Positions 23,824 to 32,744 are shown, numbered from the stretch's first letter. The stretch: DNA of 64,000 bases from Halomonas eurihalina (GCF_008274785.1 NZ_VTPU01000007.1:146984-210983); one strand, 5' to 3'. The notes: a model not told the origin generated them from the letters alone. A program made the numbers and translations.

Positions 23824-25302
23824 ATGGCTGACACCCAAAGGGTCACGGATACGTTGCGCCGCTGGGCGCCCATTCTCAAGGTGCTTGCCGTGTTATGGCT
23901 GGTCCTGGCCATGTTCATGGCAGTGCCGCTGCTGGTATTGATCGTCGAGAGTGAACCGGACGCCCTGGCTTTCGGCCTGTCCATCGCCATCGTGCTGGCG
24001 GCAGCGGCACTGTCGTGGATCGTCACCTGGCGGATTCCGGTCAGCCTCAAGCCCTGGCAGATGTTCGTGCTGACGACACTCAGTTGGGTGACCATCAGCG
24101 GTTTCGCCAGCCTGCCTCTGGTTCTGGGGGCGCCGCAGTTGTCCCTGACCAATGCGGTCTTCGAGTCCGTGTCGGCCATCACCACCACAGGCTCGACGAT
24201 ACTGGTGCATATCGAGGATCTCTCGGATGGCCTCAAGCTCTGGCGCGGCATCATGCAGTGGCTCGGCGGCATCGGCATCATCGTCATGGGCATCGCCATC
24301 CTGCCGTTTCTCAAGGTCGGCGGCATGCGCCTGTTCCATACTGAATCCTCCGACTGGTCCGACAAGGTGATGCCACGCACGGGCGGCATCGCCAAGGCGA
24401 CACTGGGCATCTACTGCGGCTTCACCCTGCTGGCCGCGCTGGCCTATTACCTCGGCGGAATGACCCCGCTCGATGCCGTCGTGCACGCCATGACCTCGCT
24501 TGCCACCGGCGGCTTCGCCAACTCCGATGCCTCCTTCGGGGCCTATGCCGAACAGCCGCTGCTGCTCTGGATGGGCAGCCTGTTCATGCTCTGCGGCGCC
24601 TTGCCGTTCGTGCTCTACATTCGCTTCCTGCGCGGCTCGCGCATGGCCCTGCTGCGCGACCAGCAGGTACAAGGCCTGCTGTTGCTGCTGTTGCTCGTCA
24701 TCCTCGCGCTCACGATCTGGCGAATCTCACAGGGCACCCCAGCCTTCGCGTCACTGACTCAGGTAACGTTCAACGTCGTCTCCGTGGTCACCACCACCGG
24801 CTATGCCTCGGACGATTACAGCGCCTGGGGAGCCACGGCCTACGTGGCGTTCTTCTATCTCACCTTCGTCGGTGGCTGCAGCGGCTCCACCAGCGGCGGC
24901 ATGAAGATCTTCCGTTTTCAGGTAGCCATGCTGCTGCTGCGCGACCAGTTGCGCTACCTGATACACGCCAGCGGCGTCTTCGTCTCGCGCTACAACAACC
25001 AGCCGCTGACCGATGACATCACGCGTGGCGTTGTGGCCTTCTCCTTCTTCTTCTTCCTGACGGTCGCCGGCCTGGCCCTGGGGCTGAGTCTGCTCGGGCT
25101 CGACTTCACTACAGCCCTGTCCGGCGCGGCCACGGCGGTCGCCAATGTCGGGCCCGGCCTGGGTGAGACGATCGGCCCCGCCGGAAACTTCGCCCCGCTG
25201 CCGGATGCCGCCAAATGGCTACTCTGTGCGGGCATGCTGCTGGGACGTCTCGAGATCCTGACGGTACTGATTCTCCTGACGCCCATGTTCTGGCGACAGT
25301 AG
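23824..25302 (+). CDS. trkH: TrkH/TrkI potassium uptake channel subunit
   Basis: 492 residues. Four pore-loop repeats with the potassium-filter signature are visible: TTTGST, SLATGGFANSD, SVVTTTGYASDD and NVGPGLGE. The loop GGCSGSTSGGMK is the known Trk gating-loop region. TrkH/TrkI take up potassium with sodium or protons and work with cytoplasmic TrkA, not present nearby; in Halomonas the main osmotic-stress uptake is by TrkH and TrkI. GGAGAGGCCTCGTCC precedes the ATG. The hairpin CCCGCG-TTTG-CGCGGG at 23683-23698 lies between it and the preceding operon. Which of TrkH or TrkI it is cannot be settled here. Confidence 0.93.
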   Translation: MADTQRVTDTLRRWAPILKVLAVLWLVLAMFMAVPLLVLIVESEPDALAFGLSIAIVLAAAALSWIVTWRIPVSLKPWQMFVLTTLSWVTISGFASLPLVLGAPQLSLTNAVFESVSAITTTGSTILVHIEDLSDGLKLWRGIMQWLGGIGIIVMGIAILPFLKVGGMRLFHTESSDWSDKVMPRTGGIAKATLGIYCGFTLLAALAYYLGGMTPLDAVVHAMTSLATGGFANSDASFGAYAEQPLLLWMGSLFMLCGALPFVLYIRFLRGSRMALLRDQQVQGLLLLLLLVILALTIWRISQGTPAFASLTQVTFNVVSVVTTTGYASDDYSAWGATAYVAFFYLTFVGGCSGSTSGGMKIFRFQVAMLLLRDQLRYLIHASGVFVSRYNNQPLTDDITRGVVAFSFFFFLTVAGLALGLSLLGLDFTTALSGAATAVANVGPGLGETIGPAGNFAPLPDAAKWLLCAGMLLGRLEILTVLILLTPMFWRQ

Positions 25303-25491
25303 CCGTCTCGCTACCGTGATGCCAGGCAACGCGCCGGATGCGCTTCATGCGCGCCTGGACAGGCTTTCCCGTCTCGTCGCGGAGCGCGGGCGCCCATGCT
25401 GCTCGGCATGAATTTTCTGGCCCCGGTCGGCAAGGAGGGGGTCGGGGGCCTATGCTATGGGTTTGTCATCTGCATCGGGAGAATGCGCGTT

Positions 25492-26259
25492 ATGTCGTCC
25501 CTGACCTTCAAGCCACGCCCCCGAGGCGGCAACTGGCCCGTCGTGCTTGGCTGGCTGGGCGTCATCCTGCTGGTGGTCGCGGTGGCGCTGATGGGGGCGG
25601 CAGGGCCGGCCTATCGGCTCGAGTGGCTATCGCTGGGGGCGTCGTTCACCTTGCTGCGCCAGGGCGCGCATCTGGCCCTTGGGGCCGGCGTGCTGGGCCT
25701 GCTGACCTTCATGGTGGCCGGGCTGTGCCGTCGCTGGCGACCGGCGCTGGTGGGCATGCTGGTGATTCTGGCGGTAGCGGCGACCATCGCGCTGCCGGCG
25801 CAGATGATGCACATGGCCCGCACCGTGCCGCCGATTCACGACATCACCACCGACATGACCACCCCGCCCGCCTTCGAGGCACTGGCAGACGAACGCCAGG
25901 CGGCTCCCAATGCGGTCGCCTATCCCGGCGAACCCACCGCCCGGCAGCAGCGCATCGCCTATCCACATCTCGCGCCCATCACCCTGGACCAGCCCCTGGA
26001 TCGGGTCATGGCCGCCGTGGAGACCGCGGCCAACGCCCAGGACTGGCACATCGCCGAGGTCACGTCCCACCGCCTCGAAGCGACCTCCACCACGCGCTGG
26101 TTCGGCTTCGAAGACGACATCGTGGTCCGGCTGACGGAAACACCGGACGGCGTCCGGGTCGACATGCGCTCGGCCTCGCGGATAGGACGCAGCGACCTCG
26201 GCACCAACGCGGCCCGCATCCAGACCTTCCTCGAGGACGTAAAGCGCCGCGCCCAATAG
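25492..26259 (+). CDS. DUF1499 domain membrane protein
   Basis: 255 residues from ATG 25492, supported by GGGAGA nine bases upstream; longer in-frame starts at 25396 and 25483 are less likely. Three hydrophobic segments occupy about 18-40, 55-75 and 82-100. The C-terminal soluble part has the DUF1499 pattern: a YP.L.P prelude, LDRVMAAVETAANAQDWHIA, then RLEATSTTRWFGFEDDIVVRL and RSASRIGRSDLGTNAARIQ. The family's function is unknown. No partner gene is evident. Confidence 0.85.
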   Translation: MSSLTFKPRPRGGNWPVVLGWLGVILLVVAVALMGAAGPAYRLEWLSLGASFTLLRQGAHLALGAGVLGLLTFMVAGLCRRWRPALVGMLVILAVAATIALPAQMMHMARTVPPIHDITTDMTTPPAFEALADERQAAPNAVAYPGEPTARQQRIAYPHLAPITLDQPLDRVMAAVETAANAQDWHIAEVTSHRLEATSTTRWFGFEDDIVVRLTETPDGVRVDMRSASRIGRSDLGTNAARIQTFLEDVKRRAQ

Positions 26260-26269
26260 CCGGGCCACC

Positions 26270-26297
26270 TTCACAGGATTCTCTGATTCGCTATGAT
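26270..26297 (+). promoter_or_regulatory. Candidate sigma-70 promoter for the YbaK-like gene
   Basis: TTCACA (26270-26275), 16-base spacer, TATGAT (26292-26297), 33 bases before the ATG at 26330. A reasonable but unproven match. Confidence 0.5.
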
Positions 26298-26329
26298 CGT
26301 GGTTTGGTGAATGAATCAGGGAGCCGACC

Positions 26330-26803
26330 ATGAGCCTTGCCAGCGTGCGCACCTTTCTCGCCGAGAAAGCCCCCGACATCGAGATACTCGAGTTCGAGAC
26401 CAGTACCGCCACCGTAGCCCTGGCCGCCGAGGCGCATGGAGTGGCGCCAGGACAGATCGCCAAGACCCTGGTCTTCCGGATCGGCGAACGCCAGGTACTG
26501 GTCGTGGCCAGCGGCGATGCGCGCTTCGACAATCGCAAGATGCGCGATACCTTCGCCGGCAAGGCGAAGATGCTCGATGCCGAGACCGTGCTGGCACTGA
26601 CCGGGCATCCCGTGGGCGGTGTCTGCCCGTTCGGGCTGGCCTCGCCGCTGCCGGTCTACTGCGATGCTTCGCTCAAGGCCTATGACGAGGTGTTGCCCGC
26701 CGCTGGCGAAGTGAACAGCGCCGTACGCCTCACCCCGACACGGCTGGCCGACCTCGTCGACGCCGAGTGGGTGGATGTGTGCAAGACACCGGAAGTGGCC
26801 TGA
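26330..26803 (+). CDS. YbaK/EbsC family aminoacyl-tRNA deacylase-like protein
   Basis: 157 residues. The family's active-site lysine is K45 in GQIAKTLVFR; the G-x-x-P-F-G loop is GGVCPFG (96-102), and the segment RKMRDTFAGKAKMLDAE is typical of the YbaK-like group. Such proteins hydrolyse mischarged tRNAs such as Cys-tRNA-Pro in the cytoplasm. AGGGAG precedes the ATG. It is four bases upstream of the TSUP exporter gene and probably shares its transcript, although no functional link is known. Confidence 0.92.
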   Translation: MSLASVRTFLAEKAPDIEILEFETSTATVALAAEAHGVAPGQIAKTLVFRIGERQVLVVASGDARFDNRKMRDTFAGKAKMLDAETVLALTGHPVGGVCPFGLASPLPVYCDASLKAYDEVLPAAGEVNSAVRLTPTRLADLVDAEWVDVCKTPEVA

Positions 26804-26806
26804 ACC

Positions 26807-27589
26807 ATGGCGGAACTCGAATGGTATCAGTACGCACTCATCGGCTTGATCTTCGCCTGGAGCGGCTTCGTCAGAACGAGCCTGGGCTTCGGTGGCGCGG
26901 TACTGGCCCTGCCCTTCCTGTTGCTGGTGCTCGATGAGCCGCTGGTCTTCCTGCCGATCGTCGCCATCCACCTGCTGATCTTCTCGAGCTGGATCGCCTG
27001 GCGCGGCCATCGCCAGGTTCGCGCCACCGGTGATACGGAGGCGCGCGATGGCGGCAATATCGATTGGGCCTACCTGTTCCGGGCACTGAAGATCATGATC
27101 GTGCCGAAGCTGATCGGCGTGGTGGGGCTATTGACCCTGCCGGGCAACATCATGTCGATCATCATCTTCGTGATCGTGCTCGTCTACGGCACGAGTTACC
27201 TGCTGAACCGGCCATTTCGCAGCCAGAACAAAGCCGTCGACTGCGTGCTGCTGGGGCTGGGCGGTTACGTCAGCGGTACTTCATTGATCGGCGCGCCCCT
27301 GATCGTCTCGGTATTCGCCAGTCACGTGGCGAAACACCAACTACGCGACACCCTGTTCGTGCTGTGGTTCATCCTGGTGGCGATCAAGATGGTCTCGTTC
27401 GTCATTGCCGGCGTTGACCTGCAACTGATCCACCAACTGTGGCTGCTGCCCTGTGCGCTGGTCGGCCACCTGATCGGCGAACGTGCCCATCGCTACATGT
27501 TGTCCGCCGGCAGCGGCGTTTTCTTCCGTGTGCTCGGCGGCGTGTTGATCCTGGTCAGCGTGATAGGGCTGATCACCGGGTCCGGCTGA
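26807..27589 (+). CDS. TSUP (TauE/SafE) family membrane transporter
   Basis: 260 residues with about eight hydrophobic segments. The N-terminal signature GFVRTSLGFGGAVLALPFLLLVL and the repeated GLGGYVSGTSLIGAPLIV are the two half-repeats of the TSUP family, which exports sulfite, sulfoacetate or other anions in characterised members. Immediately follows the YbaK gene. A 50-residue soluble loop at about 65-90 (HRQVRATGDTEARDGG) is longer than the minimum in this family. The substrate is not predictable. Confidence 0.9.
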   Translation: MAELEWYQYALIGLIFAWSGFVRTSLGFGGAVLALPFLLLVLDEPLVFLPIVAIHLLIFSSWIAWRGHRQVRATGDTEARDGGNIDWAYLFRALKIMIVPKLIGVVGLLTLPGNIMSIIIFVIVLVYGTSYLLNRPFRSQNKAVDCVLLGLGGYVSGTSLIGAPLIVSVFASHVAKHQLRDTLFVLWFILVAIKMVSFVIAGVDLQLIHQLWLLPCALVGHLIGERAHRYMLSAGSGVFFRVLGGVLILVSVIGLITGSG

Positions 27590-27599
27590 ACGCCGGCCC

Positions 27600-27968
27600 T
27601 CAGCCGCGAGCCGCCAGGGCGCGACGAAATTCCTCGCGATAGGCGTCGGCCCGGCGCGCGGGATCGGCCGGGAGGCGCCCGAGCGCGGCGGCCAGCTCGA
27701 AGAAGCCCGTCGCCGGCAGGCTCTCTCCGCCACGCTGGCTGACCACCAGGGCGGCGATCATGGGTCGTGCCTGGCGGACATCCTCGTGCATCAACGCCTC
27801 CAGGGCTGTCGTCACGCGCTGAATGGTGCGCGGCGGCGTCAGCCCCAGGGTCTCGGCGAGCTGGCGATAGGTTATCGGCAAAGCGGACTCGGGCAGCGTT
27901 TCCAGCACCCGCCGTGCCCGATCGGCAAGGGCCTGCTCGCCACTCCCGGAGGCGCTCCCTTCGCTCAT
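27600..27968 (-). CDS. Hypothetical protein with winged-helix-like segment
   Basis: 122 residues. After a Gly/Ser-rich N terminus, residues 18-60 read as a helix-turn-helix-like unit (LPITYRQLAETLGLTPPRTIQRVTTALE). The C-terminal half contains MIAALVVSQRGGESLPATGFF and a helical Arg-rich tail. I do not recognise a named family. It overlaps the upstream NAD-binding protein gene by four bases (ATGA), so the two are translationally coupled, and is convergent with TSUP. It could be a small DNA-binding protein or a structural domain only. Confidence 0.65.
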   Translation of the reverse strand: MSEGSASGSGEQALADRARRVLETLPESALPITYRQLAETLGLTPPRTIQRVTTALEALMHEDVRQARPMIAALVVSQRGGESLPATGFFELAAALGRLPADPARRADAYREEFRRALAARG

Positions 27969-28597
27969 GACAGCGCCTCGGCGATCTCGCGTTCGCCGTC
28001 GAGCAGGTCGAATTCACGGTCGACCAGCGTGCGAGCCTGGACCAGATGCAACAGCGCATGCGCCACATTGGCCCGGGAGACGGTGTTTTCGCCGCCGGTT
28101 TCCTCGAGCGAGGTAGCGACCTTGCGAGTGGCGGCCTCATCGGTCAGTCGGCCGGGCTTGAGGATGACATGCGGCACTCGCGAGTGGCGAAGGTGCCCAT
28201 CGGCAGCGAACTTGGCCGCCGTGTAGGGGCGCAGCTTCTCGGGAGCGCTCAGCGGGTCATCGGCGCGCATGGCGCTGACCATCAGATAGCGTGACAGCCC
28301 CAGCTCGCTCGCCAAATCGGCGGCGCGGATTGCCCCGTAGAGATCGATCATCAGCGTCTTGTCGGGCCCGGTATGCGGCCCGGAGCCCGCCGTGAAGAGC
28401 ACCTGGTCGCAGCCCTCGAAGGCATGGCGCAGCTCGCCTTCCAGGTCGGCCACCACGGTGTCGATGCCACGCTCCTCGAACCAGGCGCGCTGTTCTTCGC
28501 TTCGCACCATCGCCTTGATGGGCTCGCCCGCCGCTTTGGCCAACTCGCAGAACTGGCGCCCGATCTGTCCGTTGGCGCCGATCACCAGTGTCGTCAT
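27965..28597 (-). CDS. Atypical SDR / NAD(P)-binding protein (YwnB-like)
   Basis: 210 residues. The N-terminal dinucleotide-binding motif is VIGANGQIGRQFCELA; VLFTAGSGPHTGPDKTLMIDLYG and YLMVSAM follow, then the segment VPHVILKPGRLTDEA. This is the NAD(P)H-binding atypical SDR pattern shared by YwnB and flavin-reductase-like proteins. The reaction is unknown. It is coupled by a four-base overlap to the winged-helix-like gene downstream. Confidence 0.9.
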   Translation of the reverse strand: MTTLVIGANGQIGRQFCELAKAAGEPIKAMVRSEEQRAWFEERGIDTVVADLEGELRHAFEGCDQVLFTAGSGPHTGPDKTLMIDLYGAIRAADLASELGLSRYLMVSAMRADDPLSAPEKLRPYTAAKFAADGHLRHSRVPHVILKPGRLTDEAATRKVATSLEETGGENTVSRANVAHALLHLVQARTLVDREFDLLDGEREIAEALS

Positions 28598-28632
28598 GCT
28601 GCCTCCTCGCGTGGGATTGTCTCCCTTGCATG

Positions 28633-28665
28633 TGGGCCGGCCCCGAAAGATTCAAGGCCGGCCCA
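28633..28665. terminator. Strong GC hairpin downstream of the beta-lactamase gene
   Basis: TGGGCCGGCC / GGCCGGCCCA, perfect 10-base arms around a 13-base loop, 26 bases beyond the bla stop. There is no clear T-tract on the minus strand, so it may protect the mRNA end or act with a factor rather than as a pure intrinsic terminator. Confidence 0.5.
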
Positions 28666-28690
28666 ACGCGAGTGCAGCAACCACAGCCGT

Positions 28691-29593
28691 TCAGCGTTGC
28701 TGCAAGGCCCTTTTCACGAGCTTCCCGACCTCGGCGATGGCAGCGTTGCGCTGGTCCATGTCGCCTTCGAACTCGGTGAGGTAGGCGCTGATGATCACCG
28801 GTTCGCCGTCCGATGGCCAGGCCACCGCCACGTTATTCGTCGAGCCATGTTCACCACTGCCGGTCCGGTCGCCGATCCGCCAGTCGTCGGGTAGGCCGGC
28901 GCGCAGGCGAGCATCGCCTGTCCGGTTGCCGAGGAACCAGTCGGTGAGTCGCTCTCGAGACTCTTCCGAGAGTCGATCGCCGAGAAACAGCGCCTGCAGG
29001 TCGGCCGCCATCGCTGCCGGCGTGGTGGTGTCGCGCGGATCGCCGGGAGTGGCCTCGTTGAGCTTGGTTTCCCAGCGGTCGAGGCGCGTCATGTCATCGC
29101 CCAGCGAGCGTGCGAAATCGGTCACCGCACTGGGGCCACCGATCGCCTTCAGCACCATGTTGGCTGCGCTGTTGTCGCTGTAGCCCATGGCAGCTTCGCA
29201 GAGCGAATCCAGCGTCATGCCGGGTTCCCCGACATGTTCCTGGGTGACCGGCGAATAGGTCACCAGGTCATCCTGTTCGTAGATCACGCGGCGCTGCAGC
29301 TCTTCCTGGCCGGCATCCACGCGGTCCAGCAAGGCGGCGCAGGCCAGGACCTTGAAGGTACTGGTCATGGGGAAACGTTCGTCCTCGCGATGGCCCCAAT
29401 GCCGGCCACTACCGGTATCGGTCACCGCGACGCCGAGACGACCATCAAGCCGCTGCTCCAGCGATGCCAGCTCGGCCTCCAGGCCAGCGCTCTCGGTATC
29501 GGCCAGGGTGATCATCGGGGTGAACATGGCTCCCGCCACGGCCAGGGAGCCCAACAGGGCAGTGAACCTACGACGGGTCAGGGATAACGACAC
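28691..29593 (-). CDS. bla: Class A beta-lactamase with Arg at position 234 (CARB/RTG-like)
   Basis: 300 residues from the GTG at 29593, chosen because AAGGAG sits six bases upstream. The signal region has TRRRF followed by a hydrophobic stretch, a probable twin-arginine signal. Class A motifs: S78-T-F-K81, S139-D-N141, E175 in RWETKLNEA (omega loop), and R243-T-G in place of the usual K-T-G. Arg here is the mark of carbenicillin-hydrolysing (CARB/RTG) enzymes. It acts in the periplasm. A LysR gene of the AmpR type is divergent 179 bases away and is the probable regulator. It appears chromosomal; no mobile element is adjacent. Confidence 0.93.
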   Translation of the reverse strand: MSLSLTRRRFTALLGSLAVAGAMFTPMITLADTESAGLEAELASLEQRLDGRLGVAVTDTGSGRHWGHREDERFPMTSTFKVLACAALLDRVDAGQEELQRRVIYEQDDLVTYSPVTQEHVGEPGMTLDSLCEAAMGYSDNSAANMVLKAIGGPSAVTDFARSLGDDMTRLDRWETKLNEATPGDPRDTTTPAAMAADLQALFLGDRLSEESRERLTDWFLGNRTGDARLRAGLPDDWRIGDRTGSGEHGSTNNVAVAWPSDGEPVIISAYLTEFEGDMDQRNAAIAEVGKLVKRALQQR

Positions 29594-29772
29594 GACATTC
29601 TCCTTAATGTGAGGAAACACTTCGATCAAGCGACAAACAGGCCAGGATAAACGCTGCTCGGCCGGATATCCGATGCCTTCACGACATCATCGAAGATCAA
29701 GCCTATATAGCGGCCATTCGCACCACAAACCATGATATTTTGCCTCACACATAAGCTGAGTTAGGGCTTGTC

Positions 29773-30696
29773 ATGGTCAGACCCCATCTCCCTCTCAATG
29801 CCCTGCGTGCCTTCGAGGCCGCTGCGCGACATGCTAGCTTCACTCAGGCAGCCAACGAACTGAACGTCACCCAGGCGGCCGTCAGCCATCAGGTCAAGCT
29901 GCTCGAGAGCAGACTCGACGTGGCACTGTTCAAGCGCCTGCCAAGGGGGCTGCTGATTACACCGGAAGGTGAGGCCCTGCTGCCCATCATGCAGGATTCC
30001 TTCGATCGCATGGCCGAGATGCTGGAACGCCTGGAGACGGGGCGGGTCCGCGACATCCTGATGGTCGGCGCGGTGGGAACCTTCGCCGTGGGCTGGCTAT
30101 TGCCCCGCCTGCCGGACTTTCAAGCGCGCCATCCACTCATCGAGATACGCCTGTCGACCCACAACAATCGAGCCGACATCGCCGCCGAAGGGCTGGATTA
30201 TGCAGTACGCTTCGGCGATGGAGGCTGGCACGGCACCGAGGCGATACCGCTCTTCGAGGCACCGCTTTCGCCCCTGTGCATCCCGCGCATCGCCGAGTTG
30301 CTGCACGAGCCGGGCGACTTGAAGCATCACACCCTGCTGCGTTCCTATCGCGAGCACGAATGGACGAGCTGGTTCGAAGCCGCCGGCGTGCATGCCACAC
30401 CACCTCTCGCCCGGGGCATCGTCTTCGATTCCTCGCTGGCAATGATGGACGCCGCCCTGCAGGGGGCCGGAGTGGCGCTCTGCCCGCCCCGGATGTTCAC
30501 TCGCCAACTGGCCAGCGGCGCCATCCGCCAGCCCTTCGACCTGCACACTTCCATGGGCAGCTACTGGCTGACGCGCTTGAAGTCCCGCCCCGTCACACCG
30601 GCCATGCACGCCTTCGAGGACTGGCTCGGCGAGGTCACGACACCACACCGGGCCATGGATACCGGCCATTTCCCTGAACGCCGGCCATTGCCGTAA
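29773..30696 (+). CDS. LysR family regulator, AmpR-like, divergent from bla
   Basis: 307 residues. MVRPHLPLNALRAFEAAARHASFTQ at the N terminus and VTQAAVSHQVKLLESRLDVAL mark the AmpR/GcvA branch. The effector domain starts MVGAVGTFAVGWLLPRLPDFQ, with AEGLDYAVRFGDGGWHGTEA, as in AmpR proteins that sense cell-wall muropeptides. The divergent placement beside a class A beta-lactamase is the classic arrangement for inducible expression. I could not pinpoint a T-N11-A operator with confidence in the 179-base gap. Confidence 0.92.
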   Translation: MVRPHLPLNALRAFEAAARHASFTQAANELNVTQAAVSHQVKLLESRLDVALFKRLPRGLLITPEGEALLPIMQDSFDRMAEMLERLETGRVRDILMVGAVGTFAVGWLLPRLPDFQARHPLIEIRLSTHNNRADIAAEGLDYAVRFGDGGWHGTEAIPLFEAPLSPLCIPRIAELLHEPGDLKHHTLLRSYREHEWTSWFEAAGVHATPPLARGIVFDSSLAMMDAALQGAGVALCPPRMFTRQLASGAIRQPFDLHTSMGSYWLTRLKSRPVTPAMHAFEDWLGEVTTPHRAMDTGHFPERRPLP

Positions 30697-30722
30697 GATA
30701 CGACCCTCGTCATGACAGGAGC

Positions 30723-30950
30723 ATGCCCGTGAATCCCGAAGATCTGGAACGACTGGTAAGCCTGCCGATGCCTTTCGGCAAGTACGAAGGGACCCTGATC
30801 GCCGACCTGCCCGGCCCTTACCTCAACTGGTTCGCCCGGGAAGGTTTTCCGAGCGGCGAGATCGGCCGGCTGCTGCACCTGATGCATGAAATCGACCATA
30901 ACGGTCTGGGCGGGTTGCTCGACCCACTGCGACGCACGTCGCAGGCGTGA
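30723..30950 (+). CDS. DUF3820 family small protein
   Basis: 75 residues: PMPFGKYEGTLIADLPGPYLNWFAREGFPSGEIGRLL is the DUF3820 pattern (annotated elsewhere as putative quorum-sensing-regulated virulence factor, function unproven). The basic/aromatic core may bind nucleic acid. It follows the LysR gene by 26 bases and precedes arfB by 19 bases on the same strand, so it may share a transcript with arfB. Confidence 0.85.
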   Translation: MPVNPEDLERLVSLPMPFGKYEGTLIADLPGPYLNWFAREGFPSGEIGRLLHLMHEIDHNGLGGLLDPLRRTSQA

Positions 30951-30969
30951 TCCCGGACCCGGGGAGCCT

Positions 30970-31383
30970 ATGCTGCGTATTTCCAATACCGTGGAACTGA
31001 CCGATCAGGAGATCGAGATCACCCAGATTCGCGCCCAGGGCGCGGGTGGGCAGAACGTCAACAAGGTCGCCTCAGCGGTGCACCTGCGCTTCGACATACC
31101 CGGCTCGAGCCTGCCTCCCTTCTACAAGGAACGCCTGATGGCGCTGTCGGATCGGCGTATCAGCAAGGAAGGGGTCATCATCATCAAGGCCCAGAATCAC
31201 CGCACGCTGGAGCTTAACAAGGAAGACGCCCTGGGACGGCTACGCGAACTGATCCAGGGCGCCGTTCAACAACGCAAGACCCGCAAGGCGACCCGGCCGA
31301 CCCGGGGCTCCCAGCGCCGCCGGGTCGACAGGAAGGTTCAGAAGGGCAAGACCAAGGCCCTGCGCGGCAAGATCAAGCCCTGA
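30970..31383 (+). CDS. arfB: Ribosome rescue peptidyl-tRNA hydrolase ArfB
   Basis: 137 residues from ATG 30970 (GGGGAGCCT upstream). The catalytic GGQ (26-28) is in IRAQGAGGQNVNKVASAVHLRFD, followed by the class I release-factor-like domain. The C-terminal tail is highly basic (KTRKATRPTRGSQRRRV, KGKTKALRGKIK) and, as known for ArfB/YaeJ, would enter the empty mRNA channel of a stalled ribosome so that GGQ can release the peptide. Length matches the family. Confidence 0.95.
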   Translation: MLRISNTVELTDQEIEITQIRAQGAGGQNVNKVASAVHLRFDIPGSSLPPFYKERLMALSDRRISKEGVIIIKAQNHRTLELNKEDALGRLRELIQGAVQQRKTRKATRPTRGSQRRRVDRKVQKGKTKALRGKIKP

Positions 31384-31405
31384 CCGAGCGCCCTTCTCGG
31401 TCGAT

Positions 31406-31428
31406 CGGCCCCTGCGTTCAAGGGGCCG
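31406..31428. terminator. Hairpin between convergent arfB and VOC genes
   Basis: CGGCCCCT / AGGGGCCG with a 7-base loop, overlapping the last codons of the convergent VOC gene. No T-tract on either side; a likely transcript end structure but not a standard intrinsic terminator. Confidence 0.4.
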
Positions 31429-31828
31429 TCGGCATCGCCGCCATGTCCATCCACATTGCCTCCCAGACGTGTCCATCCGGATCCGCGAGGTTGCGGTTAT
31501 ACATGAAACCGAGATCCTGAAGGGGATTGATGTCCGCCGTACCGCCATTGGCAGCGGCCGCCTCGTTCATGTCATCGACGGCTTCCCGACTCTCGCATGA
31601 GATGGCGAGCATCACCTCACTGGAGGTGGCCGGCGGTATCGGGCGGCTGGTGAAGGTCCGCCACTTGTCATGGGTGAGCAGCATGACGTTGATCGTCTCG
31701 CTCCAGACCATGCAGGCCGCCGTTTCATCGGTGAACGTCGGGTTATTCTCGAAACCGAGGGCCTGATAGAACGCCATCGAGGCGCCGAGGTCGGTAACGG
31801 GCAGATTCACGAAAATCATCCTGGTCAT
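31418..31828 (-). CDS. VOC family protein, PhnB/YaeR-like extradiol fold
   Basis: 136 residues from ATG 31828 with GAGGAACC upstream; the 99-codon upstream frame is excluded. It begins MTRMIFVNLPVTDLGASMAFYQALGFENNPTF and ends with the signature YNRNLADPDGHVWEAMWMD. This arrangement is the group of lactoylglutathione-lyase-like proteins of unknown reaction common in proteobacteria, often near DUF899 genes; one lies directly upstream here on the same strand, 136 bases away. Confidence 0.88.
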   Translation of the reverse strand: MTRMIFVNLPVTDLGASMAFYQALGFENNPTFTDETAACMVWSETINVMLLTHDKWRTFTSRPIPPATSSEVMLAISCESREAVDDMNEAAAANGGTADINPLQDLGFMYNRNLADPDGHVWEAMWMDMAAMPTAP

Positions 31829-31964
31829 GGTTCCTCTTCTCCGCGAGGTTGAGAATGGCGACAGCCAGAGGCGCTGCCTCAGGATAGTCGCGCGGAGAAG
31901 TCTCGTTTCGACAGGCCGTGCTGTGCGACGAGCCATGCAACGGACAAGATGACGTGTTCGTGAC

Positions 31965-32744
31965 TCACGACTCAGCGTACTCGTCGTGGCGCCGCCACCA
32001 GATTCCTCCGGACTCGTTACGCCCCAGGGGAGCCCGGTCGAGCCACTGGTAGGAACCCCACAGCCCATCCAATCCGCGCGAATACGTGGAATAACAGTGG
32101 TAGACGACACCGTCCTCCAGGACAAAGGTGCTCATCCCCGGCCGGTCGCGCTGATAGGTGGCCGTGTCGGTACCACACATGGCCGCGAACTGCGCTTCCG
32201 GTGCCTCGCCGCCACCTTCCTCCCCTGCCCGCCATGTGAACACGGGTTCGCGCTGATAGTTGTACTCGATGTCCCCGTCACGCTGCTGTTGCTCGGTGAA
32301 CCAGACGCTGAAATCGGAATTGAAGTCACCATCGGGCGACGAGGCCCAGGGAAAGGACCAGCCCATGCGCTGCTTGTAGGCCTGCAGGATTGCCAGCGGC
32401 GCCCGCGACACCGCCATCAGGGTGACATCATGATGGGCCAGGTGCGTCACGAAGCCGTTGAAGCCATCCGCGATCATCGAGCAGGACGGGCAGCCCGCCT
32501 CGTAGTCCGGGCCGAACATGAAATGATAGATGATCAGTTGCGAGCGCCCCTGGAAAAGGTCCTTCAGGGAGGCCTCTCCTGCCTCGGTCTCGAAACGATA
32601 CGACTTGTCGATCCTCATCCACGGCAGTGCCTGGCGCCTCTGCGCCAATTCGTCACTGCGCCGTGTCAGTTCCTTCTCTGCCTGCAGCAGTTCGAGCCGC
32701 TCCGCCAGCCATTCTTCGCGTGTCGCCGTTCTGTGTTCCACCAT
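31965..32744 (-). CDS. DUF899 family thioredoxin-like protein
   Basis: 259 residues from ATG 32744, supported by GGGAGA upstream; a 141-codon extension is rejected. The pattern MVEHRTATREEWLAERLELL, QLIIYHFMFGPDYEAGCPSCSMIADGF and FVLEDGVVYHCYSTYSRG is diagnostic of DUF899. The CPSC segment looks like a thioredoxin-type active site, but its redox role is not proven. It is divergent from the HTH gene (119-base gap), probably its regulator. Confidence 0.93.
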   Translation of the reverse strand: MVEHRTATREEWLAERLELLQAEKELTRRSDELAQRRQALPWMRIDKSYRFETEAGEASLKDLFQGRSQLIIYHFMFGPDYEAGCPSCSMIADGFNGFVTHLAHHDVTLMAVSRAPLAILQAYKQRMGWSFPWASSPDGDFNSDFSVWFTEQQQRDGDIEYNYQREPVFTWRAGEEGGGEAPEAQFAAMCGTDTATYQRDRPGMSTFVLEDGVVYHCYSTYSRGLDGLWGSYQWLDRAPLGRNESGGIWWRRHDEYAES

